63,060 bases of DNA from Lewinellaceae bacterium. GTDB taxonomy: Bacteria > Bacteroidota > Bacteroidia > Chitinophagales > Saprospiraceae. The notes under the pieces were generated by a model. That model had not been told where the DNA came from and made no database searches. It saw nothing but the letters and a program-made list of their open reading frames with translations. The stretch covers positions 1 to 63,060 of the forward strand of contig JACJXV010000023.1 of assembly GCA_020636445.1 (NCBI GenBank). The letters run 5' to 3'. A program made the position numbers and the translations under genes. Below are positions 61,789 through 63,060 of this stretch, in pieces. The stretch's first letter is position 1. Every line of letters starts with the position of its first letter.

Positions 61789-63025
61789 ACCGATTGTAAG
61801 GCGTCTCATTAATCCATCGGTATCCCCGACTCATCAGCGGGAAATCGCGAATATCTTTTCGGCGAAATACTACCCGAATGGAGTCTGATTCCAACCGCCC
61901 GGCAATTTCCAATTGCCCTGCCAGCGGGATAGTGTATAACAAGGTATCATAAGGAACCGTATCGGTCATCGGCCGAAGGAGAATTTGGTGCGTAGTGGTA
62001 TCCGCCATAAAGGAATAACTCAACTTGCGATCCGTCATCATCTGCACGCCGGCTCGGTCCTTTCCTTCAACGATCAAGCGATGCCAGCGGGTACTATCCG
62101 TTGTCAATGGGGGCACCTCCTGCCCATTCCGTTCAAACGTCACCACCTCATAGAGTCCATCAAGTGCTGGTTTGACATTCAAATTTAATTGCCGGCCCAT
62201 CACCAAAATACCGATGGCGCCGCCAATCAGGCCTACCCCCACAACAGCCCATTTGACTATTTCCTTGATCCGCTCCCACTTTGGATTGGCGAACAAGGGT
62301 GGAATCACCCGGGGCCCCACCGGGCGGTTGGCAATGAAAAAATCCCATAACCGCTGACCATCCAGTGCCAGTAAGAAGCCACTGAGCAATACCAGATGCG
62401 TGGAAAGTAATTTTACCGGAACATCGTAAAAGTAATTCATCAGCATCACATTGACCATCACACCAAAGGTAACCAGAGCACCCAACGTACGTGCCGGCCG
62501 GTAAAGCAACAATAAACCACCCAATAACTCTGCGCTGCCCGTGAAAATCGTGTATCCCTTGGAAAAGCCCATAAACGTCCATAACAACCCCATCGGAGAG
62601 GACTCCCCAAACGGCTCAACTAGCCGAGAATAGGAAGGTGGCCGGAATTGCAGGTAAAACACTTTGGCCAATCCATAAATGACCATCTGGTAAATAATAT
62701 AGTAGCGGATCAGCACCAGCAACCATTGAAAAACCTGCTGATAGTGAGGGCGCCGCCAGTCAACCGCCGACCAGATCACAGTTGTCAGCAAAGACAGCGA
62801 CAAGTAAGCAGCTACGGAGGCGTAATTGTAAGTAGTATCGCCACTGCCATTCGTGAATGTGTTTATATCAATACCCAACAGCTGTTTTCCAAACCAGGGA
62901 ACAATTTTCTGCCAAATGGGGTCGACCAAAAACGTCGTGACAAATTGGTTGGACAAACAAAACAGCACCGTGTAGGCAGTAAAAAACCGAAAGGCAATTT
63001 TTTGTATCGGGCTCCAGGTCATCAT
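61787..63025 (-). CDS. DoxX-like membrane protein
   Basis: About seven hydrophobic segments in the first 300 residues. IYGLAKVFYLQFRPPSYSRL and the later LGGLLLLYRPARTLGALVTFGVMVNVMLMN match the DoxX-like pattern. The C-terminal 150 residues are soluble and beta-rich (LYEVVTFERNGQEVPPLT), probably on the periplasmic side. Start MTWSPIQKIAFRF is chosen near 63025; a GTG at 63058 extends to the window edge and cannot be excluded. Function unknown. Confidence 0.72.
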   Translation of the reverse strand: MMTWSPIQKIAFRFFTAYTVLFCLSNQFVTTFLVDPIWQKIVPWFGKQLLGIDINTFTNGSGDTTYNYASVAAYLSLSLLTTVIWSAVDWRRPHYQQVFQWLLVLIRYYIIYQMVIYGLAKVFYLQFRPPSYSRLVEPFGESSPMGLLWTFMGFSKGYTIFTGSAELLGGLLLLYRPARTLGALVTFGVMVNVMLMNYFYDVPVKLLSTHLVLLSGFLLALDGQRLWDFFIANRPVGPRVIPPLFANPKWERIKEIVKWAVVGVGLIGGAIGILVMGRQLNLNVKPALDGLYEVVTFERNGQEVPPLTTDSTRWHRLIVEGKDRAGVQMMTDRKLSYSFMADTTTHQILLRPMTDTVPYDTLLYTIPLAGQLEIAGRLESDSIRVVFRRKDIRDFPLMSRGYRWINETPYNR

Positions 63026-63060
63026 CGGAAATATTAGGTTGGCAGAAGGGAAAAGCACCG

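Overview
The window comes from a member of the Bacteroidota, most likely the class Saprospiria (Lewinella / Haliscomenobacter type). The evidence is three large secreted proteins with type IX secretion (T9SS) C-terminal sorting domains, many start-proximal TAnnTTTG promoter elements, the gene pair for a cytochrome bd oxidase, the relA/spoT - fur - purA gene order, a zinc-free type L31 ribosomal protein, and families (DUF4199, DUF983, DUF3267, MlaEF without MlaD) that are common in this phylum. Lineage is inferred from gene content only.

Layout. 1-10 kb: the end of an M50 membrane protease, then a giant minus-strand secreted adhesin-like gene that is broken by a one-base frameshift and by an IS630-family element; removing the element restores the reading frame exactly. 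9.8-13 kb: a one-piece two-component regulator (TPR, kinase, receiver, AraC domain) whose C-terminal tail is encoded by intergenic-type repeats. 13-19 kb: Nudix hydrolase, ribosomal protein L31, a GlmU-like nucleotidyltransferase, a spermidine-synthase-like methyltransferase and three minus-strand membrane proteins. 19-23.7 kb: a minus-strand operon of two short-chain dehydrogenases, an iodotyrosine-deiodinase-like flavoprotein, a TANGO2/NRDE protein and an ATP-grasp enzyme. 23.7-32.5 kb: MlaEF transporter genes, tRNA-Leu(GAG), ArsR and Crp regulators with a methyltransferase and DUF983 protein, and cydAB. 32.6-42 kb: metF, an M14 carboxypeptidase, small metabolic genes, a second IS630-family element and a lipoprotein esterase-like gene. 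42-50.7 kb: a T9SS trypsin-like protease, fumarylacetoacetase, a PBP4-type DD-carboxypeptidase, a lipoprotein methyltransferase and a PLP decarboxylase. 50.7-63 kb: purA, fur and relA/spoT on the minus strand, tRNA-Leu(TAG), then tig, clpP and clpX with a T9SS repeat protein inserted between tig and clpP, and a DoxX-like membrane protein at the edge.

The most distinctive signals are non-genic. A degenerate 7-bp repeat family (units such as GTGAGCA, AACGAGT, ACCAGCA, GGGTTGT) fills many intergenic gaps, next to several families of short palindromes. These have spread into coding sequence at least twice: a 36-codon duplication at the end of the kinase and a palindrome inside the adhesin gene. 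The two IS630-family elements are clearly diverged in protein sequence yet are both 1097 bp long, both sit in TA duplications, and both carry the same A AAA AAC slippery heptamer where the two transposase frames overlap. I did not find a CRISPR array, a prophage or a recognisable defence island.
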